DNA of 16,214 nt from Gammaproteobacteria bacterium. Lineage in GTDB: Bacteria; Pseudomonadota; Gammaproteobacteria; SZUA-152. Where the stretch lies: NCBI GenBank assembly GCA_024762755.1, contig JANTGX010000022.1:1-16214 (forward strand), in the 5' to 3' direction. How positions within the stretch are numbered: position 1 is the first letter of the stretch; every line of letters begins with the position of its first letter. The position numbers and the translations under genes are program-made. Shown here piece by piece: positions 5,427-14,284 of the stretch. The notes beneath the pieces were generated by a model, which saw nothing but the letters and a program-made list of their open reading frames with translations, made no database searches and was not told the DNA's origin.

Positions 5427-7151
5427 ATGAACATTTCACGCCGCGAATTTCTCCAAATGCTTGCCGTTGCCAGTGCGGCCGGCGTCGCCTTGCCCGGCGT
5501 CGCCGCCACCCGAAACAGCGTTCCCACCGAAAAGATGTACGACGTACCGACCTTCGGCAACGTCTCCTTCCTTCATTTCACCGATTGCCATGCTCAATTG
5601 ATGCCCATCTGGTTCCGCGAACCCAACATCAATATCGGCATTGGCAGCATGAAGGGGCGCCCGCCGCATCTGGTGGGCAAGCATTTCCTCAAATACTTTG
5701 GCATCAAGCCCGGCACCCCCGAGGCCTATGCCTTCACCTACCTGGACTTCGTCGAAGCGGCAAAGAAATATGGCAAGGTCGGAGGCTTCGCCCACCTCGC
5801 CACTCTGGTGAAACACCTGCGAGGCCAGCGACCCCACGCGCTCCTGCTCGATGGTGGAGACACCTGGCAGGGCTCAGCCACCTCCCTGTGGACCAACGGC
5901 CAGGACATGGTCGATGCCACCAAACTGCTCGGTGTCGACGTCATGACCGGGCACTGGGAATTCACCTTCGGCGCCGAGCGGGTCAAGGAGATCATCGACA
6001 AGGATCTCACGGGTCATATCGACTTCGTCGCCCAGAACGTCATCGACAATCAGTGGGAGGAGGACGTCTTCCGGCCCTATGTAATCAAAGAGATGAACGG
6101 TGTACCCACGGCCGTCATCGGTCAGGCCTTCCCCTACACACCCATCGCCAATCCGCGCTGGATGGTTCCCGACTGGAGCTTCGGCATCCGTGAAGACAAG
6201 ATGCAGCAGACCGTGGATGCCGCGCGCGAAGACGGAGCTCAGGTCGTGGTGGTGGTTTCGCACAATGGCATGGACGTCGACCTGAAGATGGCCAGCCGGG
6301 TGACCGGCATCGACGCCATCCTCGGTGGCCACACCCACGACGCCATACCGCGCCCCACCGAGGTGAAGAACGCCGGCGGCACCACCCTGGTGATCAACTC
6401 CGGCTCCAATGGCAAGTTCCTCAGTGTGCTCGATTTCGACGTCCGCAAGGGCAAGGTGCGCGACTATCGCTACCGTCTGCTGCCCGTGTTCTCCAACTAC
6501 ATCGAACCCGATGCGAAGATGTCCAAGTACATCGCCGACGTGCGCAAGCCCTACCTGGAGGATCTCAACGAACAACTCGGCGTGACCGACGACCTTCTCT
6601 ACCGTCGCGGCAATTTCAACGGCACCTTCGATCAGTTGATCCTCGATGCCATGCTCGACGTACAGGAGGCAGAGATCGCCTTCTCGCCCGGCTTCCGCTG
6701 GGGTGTCAGCGTGATGCCCGGTGAGCCCATCACTTTCGAGCATGTAATGACGCAGACCGCCATCACCTACCCCACCGCCACCCTCAGCGAGGTGAGCGGC
6801 GAGCAGATCAAGGTGATCCTCGAGGACGTCGCCGACAACCTGTTCAACGAGGACCCCTACTACCAGCAGGGTGGCGACATGGTGCGCGTGGGCGGCCTGA
6901 AATACAGCATCGATCTGTCGAAGAAGATCGGGGCACGCATCGGCGACATGGAACTCGATGGCAAGCCGATAGACGCCCGCAAGAAGTATCGCCTGGCCGG
7001 CTGGGCGAGCATGGAGAAACGCGAGGGCACCCCCATCTGGGACGTGGTCGCAGAATACATCCGCGCCCAGGACACCATCCGCGTGAAAGACCTCAATATT
7101 CCGCGCATCAAGGGCCTGGGCGACAACCCCGGACTGGAGCTCGAGAGCTGA
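5427..7151 (+). CDS. soxB: SoxB, thiosulfohydrolase
   Basis: A 574-residue periplasmic enzyme that hydrolyses sulfate from SoxY-bound S-thiosulfonate using a dinuclear manganese centre. The N-terminus S-R-R-E-F-L-Q is a Tat signal with cleavage near A-A-T (residue 28). The 5'-nucleotidase/metallophosphatase motifs are all present: D53-C-H55 ('HFTDCHAQL'), G-G-D145 ('LLDGGDTWQG'), the SoxB signature G-H176-W-E, N204, S-H279-N-G, and G-G-H302-T-H304-D. Residues from about 385 to 560 form the C-terminal substrate-recognition domain. The ATG at 5427 has AGGAG at good spacing. The gene lies downstream of soxA but behind a terminator and 350 bp, and is followed by its own terminator, so it appears to be a separate transcription unit. 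Confidence 0.97.
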   Translation: MNISRREFLQMLAVASAAGVALPGVAATRNSVPTEKMYDVPTFGNVSFLHFTDCHAQLMPIWFREPNINIGIGSMKGRPPHLVGKHFLKYFGIKPGTPEAYAFTYLDFVEAAKKYGKVGGFAHLATLVKHLRGQRPHALLLDGGDTWQGSATSLWTNGQDMVDATKLLGVDVMTGHWEFTFGAERVKEIIDKDLTGHIDFVAQNVIDNQWEEDVFRPYVIKEMNGVPTAVIGQAFPYTPIANPRWMVPDWSFGIREDKMQQTVDAAREDGAQVVVVVSHNGMDVDLKMASRVTGIDAILGGHTHDAIPRPTEVKNAGGTTLVINSGSNGKFLSVLDFDVRKGKVRDYRYRLLPVFSNYIEPDAKMSKYIADVRKPYLEDLNEQLGVTDDLLYRRGNFNGTFDQLILDAMLDVQEAEIAFSPGFRWGVSVMPGEPITFEHVMTQTAITYPTATLSEVSGEQIKVILEDVADNLFNEDPYYQQGGDMVRVGGLKYSIDLSKKIGARIGDMELDGKPIDARKKYRLAGWASMEKREGTPIWDVVAEYIRAQDTIRVKDLNIPRIKGLGDNPGLELES

Positions 7152-7187
7152 CCCGACCGCGCTGAGTAGAGCCGCAGTCGGACGACA

Positions 7188-7220
7188 GGGCGCAGCACCG
7201 CAAGGGCTGCGCCCTTTTTT
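7188..7220 (+). terminator. Intrinsic terminator after soxB
   Basis: A 9-bp perfect GC stem (GGGCGCAGC 7188-7196 with GCTGCGCCC 7206-7214), a 9-nt loop and six T (7215-7220) lie 36 bp after the soxB stop. On the opposite strand no T-run follows, so it does not obviously serve lptG. Confidence 0.93.
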
Positions 7221-7271
7221 CTTGGTCCGATTCTTTCTGGAACCTACCCCGGTGGCACGACCACCCCATTC

Positions 7272-8336
7272 TCAATAGACCCGACGGATCAGCCAGATCC
7301 CCAGTGCCAGGGCCAGCAACAGGGGCAGCAGGGCGGTGAGCGCCGGGTCGATGCCCACCACCAGGCCCAGGTAGCCGAACATCTGATTACTCAGATGGAA
7401 ACCGATCCCCACCAGTGTGCCCACCAGGATACGATGGCCAATGCTCACCGAACGCAGCGGGCCAAAGACGAAAGAGAGGGAAAGAAACACCATTACTCCA
7501 GTGACCAGCGGCGCCACCAGCTTTCCCCACAGGGCCTGTTCGTAGACCGCGGCATCGAGGCCATTCTCGTGCAGGTATTCGACGTACTCGTATAGACCGA
7601 CGATGGAGAGGGTGTTCGGCTTCACCGTCACCACCCCCAACAGATCCGGGCTGAGGCGCGTCTCCCACGGCTCGCTGGCGATGTGCCGGCTGCTGACACC
7701 CTCCCAGCTCAGGGTGTTGCTGACGATGTCTCGCAATACCCAGTGTCCGTCACGATATTCGGCGGTGCTTGCCACCAACATGCGCTGCAGCTGGTGTTGG
7801 TCATCGAAGCGGTAGATGGTGATGCCACCCAGGCGTTCGCCGGGGAGAAATTCGCGCACGTTGACAAAGCTGCGGCCATCGCGCGCCCAGAAACCCGTCG
7901 GCCCACCGAGATCCAGCTTGCTCGACTTGGCCACCGAGCGCAGGGCCTGGGCGCGTTCCTCGGCCACCGGTGCCAGACCCTCACCGATGAGCAGGGTGAG
8001 CAGGACGAACACCAGGCCCACCTTCATCACCGACCAGACGATGCGCCAAAGGGAGACACCAGCGGCACGGATCGCCACCAGCTCGCTGTTGCTGGCCAGC
8101 ATGCCGAGGCCGAGGGTGCTGCCGATGAGGGCCGCCACCGGGAACAGCTGGGCGGTCAGCTTAGGCGTGGTCAACAAGACGTAGATCACTGCCTGCCATA
8201 CCCCATAGTCGCCCTTGCCGATGTCCGACACCTCGTCCATGAAGGCAAAGAAGGTGAACAGGGTGAGTAACACCAGCAGAGTGACGAAGGTGCTCCAGAC
8301 CACACTGCGCGCCAGGTAACGATCGATGATGGTCAT
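7272..8336 (-). CDS. lptG: LptG, LPS export permease subunit
   Basis: A 354-residue inner-membrane protein (E. coli LptG is 360). With LptF and the ATPase LptB it extracts lipopolysaccharide from the inner membrane and feeds it to LptC/LptA. The fold is visible: three N-terminal membrane segments (about residues 12-33, 63-80, 100-120), a periplasmic beta-jellyroll (about 125-265) and three C-terminal membrane segments (about 272-350). The cytoplasmic coupling motif 'SNSELVAIRAAGVS' (residues 82-95) is typical. The ATG at 8336 overlaps the lptF stop as ATGA, with AGGTGG upstream, indicating translational coupling. The frame is open further upstream, but that part is a shadow of lptF. Confidence 0.93.
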   Translation of the reverse strand: MTIIDRYLARSVVWSTFVTLLVLLTLFTFFAFMDEVSDIGKGDYGVWQAVIYVLLTTPKLTAQLFPVAALIGSTLGLGMLASNSELVAIRAAGVSLWRIVWSVMKVGLVFVLLTLLIGEGLAPVAEERAQALRSVAKSSKLDLGGPTGFWARDGRSFVNVREFLPGERLGGITIYRFDDQHQLQRMLVASTAEYRDGHWVLRDIVSNTLSWEGVSSRHIASEPWETRLSPDLLGVVTVKPNTLSIVGLYEYVEYLHENGLDAAVYEQALWGKLVAPLVTGVMVFLSLSFVFGPLRSVSIGHRILVGTLVGIGFHLSNQMFGYLGLVVGIDPALTALLPLLLALALGIWLIRRVY

Positions 8337-9430
8337 ACCGCCACCTGTCCACGCAGTCGCGCGAGCAGCCAGCGCGGGCCTAGTTGGCGCACGGCCAGCA
8401 CCGCCACCAGCAACAGCATCAGGCCATGCACCCACCAAACACCCAGTTCCACCGGAACCACACCGCGCACCACCCAATTCTTCGCTACCCCGAGCGTGTT
8501 GTAATAGATGATGAAGATCAGGATAGCGACGAACAGCTTGGCATAACGCCCCTGGCGCGGAGAGGTGCGACTGAGCAGCGCACCCAGCAGGGCCAGCAGG
8601 ACGGTCGCCAGGGGCATGGAAAGACGCCACTGCAACTCGGCCGCCTCGTTGGCCCGCGGCGAACCCCAAAGACGACCGCTGGGCAAGGCTTGCAGGCGTC
8701 GCTTGAGGGTCTTCACCTCACCCTCGTCCAGACGCACCGCATTCTTGGCAAAACGGTAGATACGGAAATCCAGCGCCCCCGGCCGCCCCTCGTAGCGAAA
8801 GCCGTCCAGCAACACCAAATAGCTCACGCCGGTGTCCGGGTCGTGCTCACGATAGCCACTGGCGGCAGAGTACAGGGTCAGCCCATCGCGGCGTCGATCG
8901 GAGACGAAGACGTCTTGCAGCACGCTGCGATCCTGCGACAGGGATTCCACATAGAACACCCGTTCGCCCCCGCCGATCAGGTTGAAGCGTCCCGCGTTCA
9001 CCGCAGCGAAGGCATCGCCGGCCGCCGCCTCTTCGCGCAGGCGGGTCGAGGTCTCATAGGCCCAGGGAGAGCTCCACAAGGAGAGGACCCCCACCAATAC
9101 ACTCAACAGCAGACCGAGGACCAACACCGTCCGCAGCACCCGCCCCATACCCACCCCACAGGCCGCCAGCGCGGTCATCTCGTTGTCCTTGTAGAGACGA
9201 CCGAAGGCCAACAACACGGCCACATAGAGGGCAAAGGGCAACATCAGGCCGAGCGCGGTCACGGTGCGCAACATGAGCATGTCGAGGACGATGGCCGAGG
9301 AGATGCGCCCGGCGAGGGCATCGGAGAGGAAAAGGGCAAAAAAACGGCCGAGAAAGATCAGCAACAGCACCAACATCACGGCAAGCAGGGTCTGCAATAC
9401 TTCGCGAGCGATATAACGGTCGATGATCAC
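8333..9430 (-). CDS. lptF: LptF, LPS export permease subunit
   Basis: Partner of LptG in the LptB2FG transporter; 365 residues from the GTG at 9430. It has the same plan: N-terminal membrane helices ('LLAVMLVLLLIFLGRFF'), the coupling segment 'YKDNEMTALAACGVGMG', a periplasmic beta-jellyroll and three C-terminal helices. The GTG start gives V-I-I-D-R-Y-I-A-R-E, which lines up with the E. coli LptF start M-I-I-I-R-Y-L-V-R-E. A TTG at 9442 would add four residues and has AAGGG before it, so it remains possible. The stop overlaps the lptG start by 4 bp. pepA is divergent, the same head-to-head order as in E. coli. Confidence 0.92.
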   Translation of the reverse strand: MIIDRYIAREVLQTLLAVMLVLLLIFLGRFFALFLSDALAGRISSAIVLDMLMLRTVTALGLMLPFALYVAVLLAFGRLYKDNEMTALAACGVGMGRVLRTVLVLGLLLSVLVGVLSLWSSPWAYETSTRLREEAAAGDAFAAVNAGRFNLIGGGERVFYVESLSQDRSVLQDVFVSDRRRDGLTLYSAASGYREHDPDTGVSYLVLLDGFRYEGRPGALDFRIYRFAKNAVRLDEGEVKTLKRRLQALPSGRLWGSPRANEAAELQWRLSMPLATVLLALLGALLSRTSPRQGRYAKLFVAILIFIIYYNTLGVAKNWVVRGVVPVELGVWWVHGLMLLLVAVLAVRQLGPRWLLARLRGQVAV

Positions 9431-9655
9431 GGTAATTCTCAACGGCGCCCTTGCCGGCCCAGAGAAGGTGGACGCGCCATAATGTTGGAGTAAACTAGCG
9501 TATTGACGAGAAACAACCTCAAACCCCTCTTTTCAACCCATATCGATCACTTCAGGTTGTACGCAGGGGCCGCCCGGCGGGACCACTATAACAAAAGCCC
9601 CGCAAACAAAACCGCCCAGCCCACACAGACTTAGCCAAACAGGAACGAGAATCCG
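9431..9655. promoter_or_regulatory. Divergent lptF / pepA control region
   Basis: This region of about 225 bp must hold promoters in both directions. Toward pepA the best -10 is TATAAC (9587-9592), without a good -35. Immediately upstream of it lies a perfect GC dyad, CCGCC-C-GGCGG (9570-9580), in the place of the spacer. Toward lptF only weak matches are seen (TTGTTT with TTTACT at 16 bp spacing, read on the minus strand). No small gene is supported. Confidence 0.4.
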
Positions 9656-11155
9656 ATGGAATTCAGCGTAAAGAGTGGTAACCCCGAAAAACAGCGTTCA
9701 GCCTGCGTCGTCGTCGGCATCCTCGAGCCGCGCCGCCTCACCCCCGCCGCCGAGGCCCTGGACAAGGCCAGCGAGGGCTTCATCTCCACCCTCTTGCGCC
9801 GCGGCGACATGGAAGGCAAACGCGGCAAGACCCTGCTCATGCACAACCTCAAGGGCGTGCTGGCCGACCGCGTACTGTTGGTGGGCTGTGGCCGTGAGCG
9901 CGATATCGGCGACAAGGAATACCGCGAGATCATCGGTAGCGCGGTCACCCGGCTCGACGAGACCGGCACCATGGAGGCGTCCTGCTACCTGAGCGAAATC
10001 ACCGTCAAAGGCCGCGACCTGCACTGGAAGATACGCCATGCCGTGGAGAGCACCCGCCACGCCCTGCACCGCACCGACACCCTGAAGAGCAAGAAAGACG
10101 ATACCCGCCGCCCCCTGCGCAAACTCACGCTGATGGTACCGCGACGCAGCGAACTGGCCAACGGCGAGGCCGCCGTGCGTGAAGGCCAAGCCATCGCCGA
10201 TGGCGTCGCCGTGGCCAAGGATCTGGGCAACCTGCCCGGCAATGTCTGCACCCCCACCTACCTGGCCAAACAAGCCCAGGCCCTGAGCAAGAAATATCCC
10301 AAGCTCAAGGTCAACGTGCTGGACAAGGCCCAGATCGAGAAACTGGGCATGGGCGCCTTCCTCTCCGTGGCCAAGGGCTCGGTGGAGCCACCACAGCTGA
10401 TCACCGCCGAATATCGCGGTGGCAAGGCCAAGGCCAAGCCGGTGGTGCTGGTGGGCAAGGGAATCACCTTCGACGCCGGCGGCATCTCCCTCAAGCCCGC
10501 CGCCGCCATGGATGAGATGAAATACGACATGTGCGGCGCCGCCGGCGTCCTCGGCACCCTGGTCGCCTGCTGCGAACTGCAATTGCCCATCAACCTGACG
10601 GTGGTCGTCCCCAGCTGCGAAAACCTCCCCGACGGCGCCGCCAACAAACCCGGCGACATCGTCACCAGCATGTCCGGGCAGACCATCGAGATCCTCAACA
10701 CCGATGCCGAAGGCCGCCTGATCCTGTGTGATGCCCTCAGCTATGCCGAACGCTTCGAGCCGGAGGCCGTGATCGACGTGGCCACCCTCACCGGCGCCTG
10801 CGTCATCGCCCTCGGCAAACACGCCAGCGGCGTGATGGGCAACCATCACCCCCTCGTGCACGACCTGATGAACGCCGGCAAGAGCAGCGGTGACCGGGCC
10901 TGGGAGCTGCCGCTGTGGGACGACTACCAGGACCAGCTGAAGAGCAACTTTGCCGATATCCCCAACATCGGCGGCCGCGAAGGCGGCGCCATCACCGCCG
11001 GCTGCTTCCTCGCCCGCTTCACCAAGAAATACCACTGGGCACACATGGACATCGCCGGCACGGCCTGGCTCGGCGGTGACAAAAAAGGGGCCACCGGCCG
11101 CCCGGTACCCCTGCTCACCCAATACCTGCTCGACCGCTGTACCGAGAAGCGCTAG
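9656..11155 (+). CDS. pepA: PepA, leucyl/cytosol aminopeptidase (M17)
   Basis: A 499-residue cytoplasmic aminopeptidase (E. coli PepA 503), normally a hexamer with two metal ions per active site. The N-terminal macro-like domain spans about residues 1-165. The C-terminal catalytic domain carries the metal and catalytic residues: K268 and D273 in 'VGKGITFDAGG', K280, D291, and the signature N-T-D350-A-E352-G-R354-L. In E. coli PepA also binds DNA, acting in Xer recombination at cer and in carAB regulation; whether that holds here cannot be told. The ATG follows an AGGAA site. It is divergent from lptF, and holC follows after 12 bp, a widely conserved gammaproteobacterial order. Confidence 0.95.
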   Translation: MEFSVKSGNPEKQRSACVVVGILEPRRLTPAAEALDKASEGFISTLLRRGDMEGKRGKTLLMHNLKGVLADRVLLVGCGRERDIGDKEYREIIGSAVTRLDETGTMEASCYLSEITVKGRDLHWKIRHAVESTRHALHRTDTLKSKKDDTRRPLRKLTLMVPRRSELANGEAAVREGQAIADGVAVAKDLGNLPGNVCTPTYLAKQAQALSKKYPKLKVNVLDKAQIEKLGMGAFLSVAKGSVEPPQLITAEYRGGKAKAKPVVLVGKGITFDAGGISLKPAAAMDEMKYDMCGAAGVLGTLVACCELQLPINLTVVVPSCENLPDGAANKPGDIVTSMSGQTIEILNTDAEGRLILCDALSYAERFEPEAVIDVATLTGACVIALGKHASGVMGNHHPLVHDLMNAGKSSGDRAWELPLWDDYQDQLKSNFADIPNIGGREGGAITAGCFLARFTKKYHWAHMDIAGTAWLGGDKKGATGRPVPLLTQYLLDRCTEKR

Positions 11156-11167
11156 GGCGCGGTTTCC

Positions 11168-11593
11168 ATGACCAAGGTCGATTTCTACATCCTCAAGGCC
11201 GGTGCACAGGAGCAGCTCGCCTGCAAGCTGGCGGAAAAGGCCTACGGCCTTGGTCACCGCATCTATATCCACACCGCCAGCCCCCAGCAGGCCCAGCGCC
11301 TGGACGAGATGTTGTGGACCTTCCGTGAAGGGAGTTTCCTGCCCCACGAGACCTACCGGGTCGGTGAGACCGCCGAATCGCCCATCCTGCTGGGCAGCGA
11401 GGCGGCGCCCGAGGTGGACAGCGACATCCTCATCAACCTCGCCCCCGAAGTGCCCCTGTTCTTCAGCCGCTTCCTGCGCGTCGCCGAGGTCGTGGGTGGC
11501 GACGAGACAGCCCGACAGCAGGGGCGTCAGCGCTTCCGCTTCTACCGCGACCGCGGCTACCCCCTCGACACCCACGAGCTGGCCCGCGTCTGA
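11168..11593 (+). CDS. holC: HolC, DNA polymerase III chi subunit
   Basis: A 141-residue cytoplasmic protein. The start 'MTKVDFYIL', the segment 'CKLAEKAYGLGHRIYIHT', 'LDEMLWTFREGSFLPHE' and the late 'FRFYRDRGYPLDTHEL' are characteristic of chi. Chi with psi links the clamp loader to single-stranded-DNA-binding protein at the replication fork. It starts 12 bp after the pepA stop with only a weak AGGG site, so translation may be coupled to pepA. In many gammaproteobacteria valS follows directly; here a 156-bp gap and a GGDEF-EAL gene follow instead. Confidence 0.92.
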   Translation: MTKVDFYILKAGAQEQLACKLAEKAYGLGHRIYIHTASPQQAQRLDEMLWTFREGSFLPHETYRVGETAESPILLGSEAAPEVDSDILINLAPEVPLFFSRFLRVAEVVGGDETARQQGRQRFRFYRDRGYPLDTHELARV

Positions 11594-11749
11594 TTCCACG
11601 CAAATTCTATGGGCCTATCGAAAAATCCGTCGCTAAACTAGGCTGTACCCCTGCCGATAAAATGTCATATTTCCATCGATTTCGTCGGCAATAGGGCAGC
11701 CTCTTGGCCCTTCCCCAGGGACGCCAGGGGGATCACGACCCGGAGCATC

Positions 11750-14284
11750 ATGGACAGGCCACCGCCCCAGCAGCAACCCAGCCTCCGAACCCGCTACCTG
11801 ATCGTCTCCGCGGTCATCGCGGTCGTCCTCCTGGCCAGCACCCTGGCCAGCAGTCTCTATGTCAGCCGCGTCACCAGCAAGGGCACCGAGGCCCTGCAGC
11901 TGCGCGACAGCGTGACCCAGATCATCGGCCAGGTGCGCAGGGCCCTGTGGCGCGTCAATGCCAGCCTCGACAAGCTACTCATCTCACCCCGCCCGGAAGA
12001 CCGTCAGGCCATCCGCCAGCACCTCGACGAGGCCACCGAGCAACTCGAACGCCTGTGGCAGATCGCCGCCTTCAGCGAGGCCGGCCTGGAGCTGCAACGG
12101 CCCGCCGCCGCCCTGCGCCGCGACCTGGGCGGCCTGCGCCACGACCTGCTGGAACTCATGCAGCTGAGCCAGGACCCCAACTGGGTCTATCCCATGCTGC
12201 CCTATATCAACCGGGTGCTGCTGGAATCCAACAGCGAGTTCGAGACCGCCGTCACCCTGGCCCTGCAAGAGGTGGCCAACGAAGACGGCGACAGTTACGC
12301 CTCCGGGCTGTATCGCCAGCTGGCGCAGATCCGCGACATGTGGCGGCGGCAGATCCTCGACTTCCGCGCCATCCTGATACGCTTCGCCGGCCTCAACCGC
12401 ATCGAGCGCATCGCCCAGGAACAGAACATCGACCTGCTGCACAACGAGATCCTGCAACGCCTGACGGCACTGGAGAAGCTCAAGGACGCCGGTCAGCTGG
12501 GCATGGAGACCGAGGAGGCCCTGCCGGTGATGCGCTACCGCGCCATCAAGTGGTATCAGGACTTCCAGGACCTGAAAAAGCTGCGTGAGGCCAAGGTGTG
12601 GCGGGCCGACGCCCACTACATCGCCCAGTTCATCCAGCCCAAGCAACTGGCCGTGGAGGACGACCTGACGGCCATCGACCAGGCCCTGCTCGCCTGGTCG
12701 TCGCGCAACACGGCGCGGGTGGAGGCCGCTGCCGGGCAGGTCAATCTGGAGCTGTGGGGCTTCACCGTCATCGCCCTGGGCTTCGTCGGCCTGGTCTATC
12801 TCATGCTCTCGCGTTCCGTGCTCGGCCCCATCGCGCGCATCGCCGAGAGCTTCAGCGACGGCGATGCACCGACCGAACAGCTCCCCCTGCCGACCCGTGG
12901 CAGCCGGGAGATCCATCGCCTGATCGACGCCTTCAACGCCATGCGCCGGCAGATCCGCCACCGGCAGTTGGCGCTGGAACACCAGGCCCTGCACGACACC
13001 CTCACCGGGCTGCCCAACCGCGCCCTGCTGCACGACCGCCTGGAGCAGGCCATCCGGCTGGCCCAGCGCCACGACAGCCAGTCCGCCCTGTTCCTCATCG
13101 ACCTCGACCGCTTCAAAGAGATCAACGACAGCCTCGGCCACGGCGTGGGCGACCAGGTGTTGCAGATCATCGCCCAGCGCCTGCAGGCCTGCCTGCGCAA
13201 GATGGACACGGTGGCCCGCCTCGGCGGCGACGAGTTCGCCATCGCCTGCCCCGACATCGACGGTGAACAACTCGACACCCTGCTGGAGAAGATCACCGCC
13301 CAGATCACCCAGGCCATCTGCCTGAATAACCAGAACCTGTATGTCGGTGCCAGCATCGGTGTCGCCCTCTGCCCGGAGCACGGCCGGGATGCCGACACCC
13401 TGCTGCAGCACGCCGACATCGCCATGTACAGCGCCAAGCGGGGACGCCAGGACTACGCCTTCTTCGACCCCGGCATGATTCGCATGGACGTCGACAACCT
13501 GGCCCTGCTGGGTGATCTGCGCCAGGAACTGCTCACCCCCAGCGGCCAATTCCAGCTCCACTACCAGCCGCAGATCCGTCTGCTCGACCAACAGCCCTTC
13601 GGCGCCGAGGCCCTGCTCCGCTGGCGGCACCCGCAGCGGGGTTGGGTCTCCCCCGAGCAGGTGGTGCAGATGGCCGAACACGCCGGTCTCATCGCCGATC
13701 TCACCCGCTGGGTGTTGGGCCAGGCCATCCGCGACGCCGCAACCTGGCAGCGGGCACAGCTTTCGTTGCAGATCTCCGTCAATCTCTCGGCCTGGAACCT
13801 GCAAGACCCCCACCTGCCGACGCAGGTGGAAAGACTGCTCGGCGAGAACGGCCTGGCGGCCAAGCGGCTCACCCTGGAGATCACCGAGAGCGCGGTGATG
13901 CAGGATCCGGCCCACGCCCGCCAGGTGTTGGAGGCCTTGAGCCATATGGGGGTGAACCTGTCCATCGACGACTATGGCACCGGCCTCTCCTCCCTGGCCT
14001 ATCTGAAGATGCTGCCGGTGAACGAGCTGAAGATCGACAAATCCTTCGTCATGGACATGCTCGACGACGAAGACGACGCCATCATCGTCCGCTCCACCAT
14101 CGACCTGGCGCACAACCTCCGCCTGCGCGTCATCGCCGAGGGCGTGGAACAGGCCGAGGGCCTGGAGTGCCTGCAACTCAGTGGTTGCGACGGCGCCCAG
14201 GGTTACCACATCGCCCGCCCCATGCCCCTGGCAGCGTTGCACACCTGGTACCAGGAGCACGAGGCGGTACGCAGCGCGCGCTGA
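11750..14284 (+). CDS. Membrane-anchored GGDEF-EAL cyclic-di-GMP enzyme
   Basis: An 844-residue two-domain cyclic-di-GMP enzyme. Membrane helices at about residues 16-38 and 335-353 flank a periplasmic region of some 295 residues, mostly helical and without a sensor domain I recognise. A HAMP-like linker (about 354-405) leads to the diguanylate cyclase domain (about 410-575), with intact G492-G-D-E-F496 and the inhibitory I-site R483-x-x-D486. The phosphodiesterase domain (about 590-835) retains E620-A-L, N678, E710, D740-D741, K761 and E797, so both activities are possible. The start ATG has GGAG close by. Net direction (making or degrading c-di-GMP) cannot be read from sequence. It is preceded by holC after 156 bp and is probably separately transcribed. 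Confidence 0.93.
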   Translation: MDRPPPQQQPSLRTRYLIVSAVIAVVLLASTLASSLYVSRVTSKGTEALQLRDSVTQIIGQVRRALWRVNASLDKLLISPRPEDRQAIRQHLDEATEQLERLWQIAAFSEAGLELQRPAAALRRDLGGLRHDLLELMQLSQDPNWVYPMLPYINRVLLESNSEFETAVTLALQEVANEDGDSYASGLYRQLAQIRDMWRRQILDFRAILIRFAGLNRIERIAQEQNIDLLHNEILQRLTALEKLKDAGQLGMETEEALPVMRYRAIKWYQDFQDLKKLREAKVWRADAHYIAQFIQPKQLAVEDDLTAIDQALLAWSSRNTARVEAAAGQVNLELWGFTVIALGFVGLVYLMLSRSVLGPIARIAESFSDGDAPTEQLPLPTRGSREIHRLIDAFNAMRRQIRHRQLALEHQALHDTLTGLPNRALLHDRLEQAIRLAQRHDSQSALFLIDLDRFKEINDSLGHGVGDQVLQIIAQRLQACLRKMDTVARLGGDEFAIACPDIDGEQLDTLLEKITAQITQAICLNNQNLYVGASIGVALCPEHGRDADTLLQHADIAMYSAKRGRQDYAFFDPGMIRMDVDNLALLGDLRQELLTPSGQFQLHYQPQIRLLDQQPFGAEALLRWRHPQRGWVSPEQVVQMAEHAGLIADLTRWVLGQAIRDAATWQRAQLSLQISVNLSAWNLQDPHLPTQVERLLGENGLAAKRLTLEITESAVMQDPAHARQVLEALSHMGVNLSIDDYGTGLSSLAYLKMLPVNELKIDKSFVMDMLDDEDDAIIVRSTIDLAHNLRLRVIAEGVEQAEGLECLQLSGCDGAQGYHIARPMPLAALHTWYQEHEAVRSAR

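Noticed and set aside
5227..5430. A 67-codon frame before soxB considered as soxK
   Set aside because: No signal peptide, no SoxK-like Ala/Lys pattern, no ribosome site, and it overlaps the soxB start.
8337..8669. Upstream extension of the lptG frame
   Set aside because: It overlaps the lptF coding region; the LptG N-terminus and the ATGA overlap fix the start at 8336.
8384..9493. A 369-codon plus-strand frame antisense to lptF
   Set aside because: Very His/Gln-rich low-complexity translation without a domain; the lptF membrane protein is clear on the other strand.
9698..11599. A 633-codon minus-strand frame across pepA and holC
   Set aside because: Gly/Ala/Val/Asp-rich composition typical of antisense to a GC-rich gene; pepA and holC are unmistakable on the plus strand.
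11984..14260. A 758-codon open frame on the minus strand across the GGDEF-EAL gene
   Set aside because: It is an antisense shadow produced by GC-rich codon use; the sense frame has every catalytic motif, and the antisense translation shows no domain.
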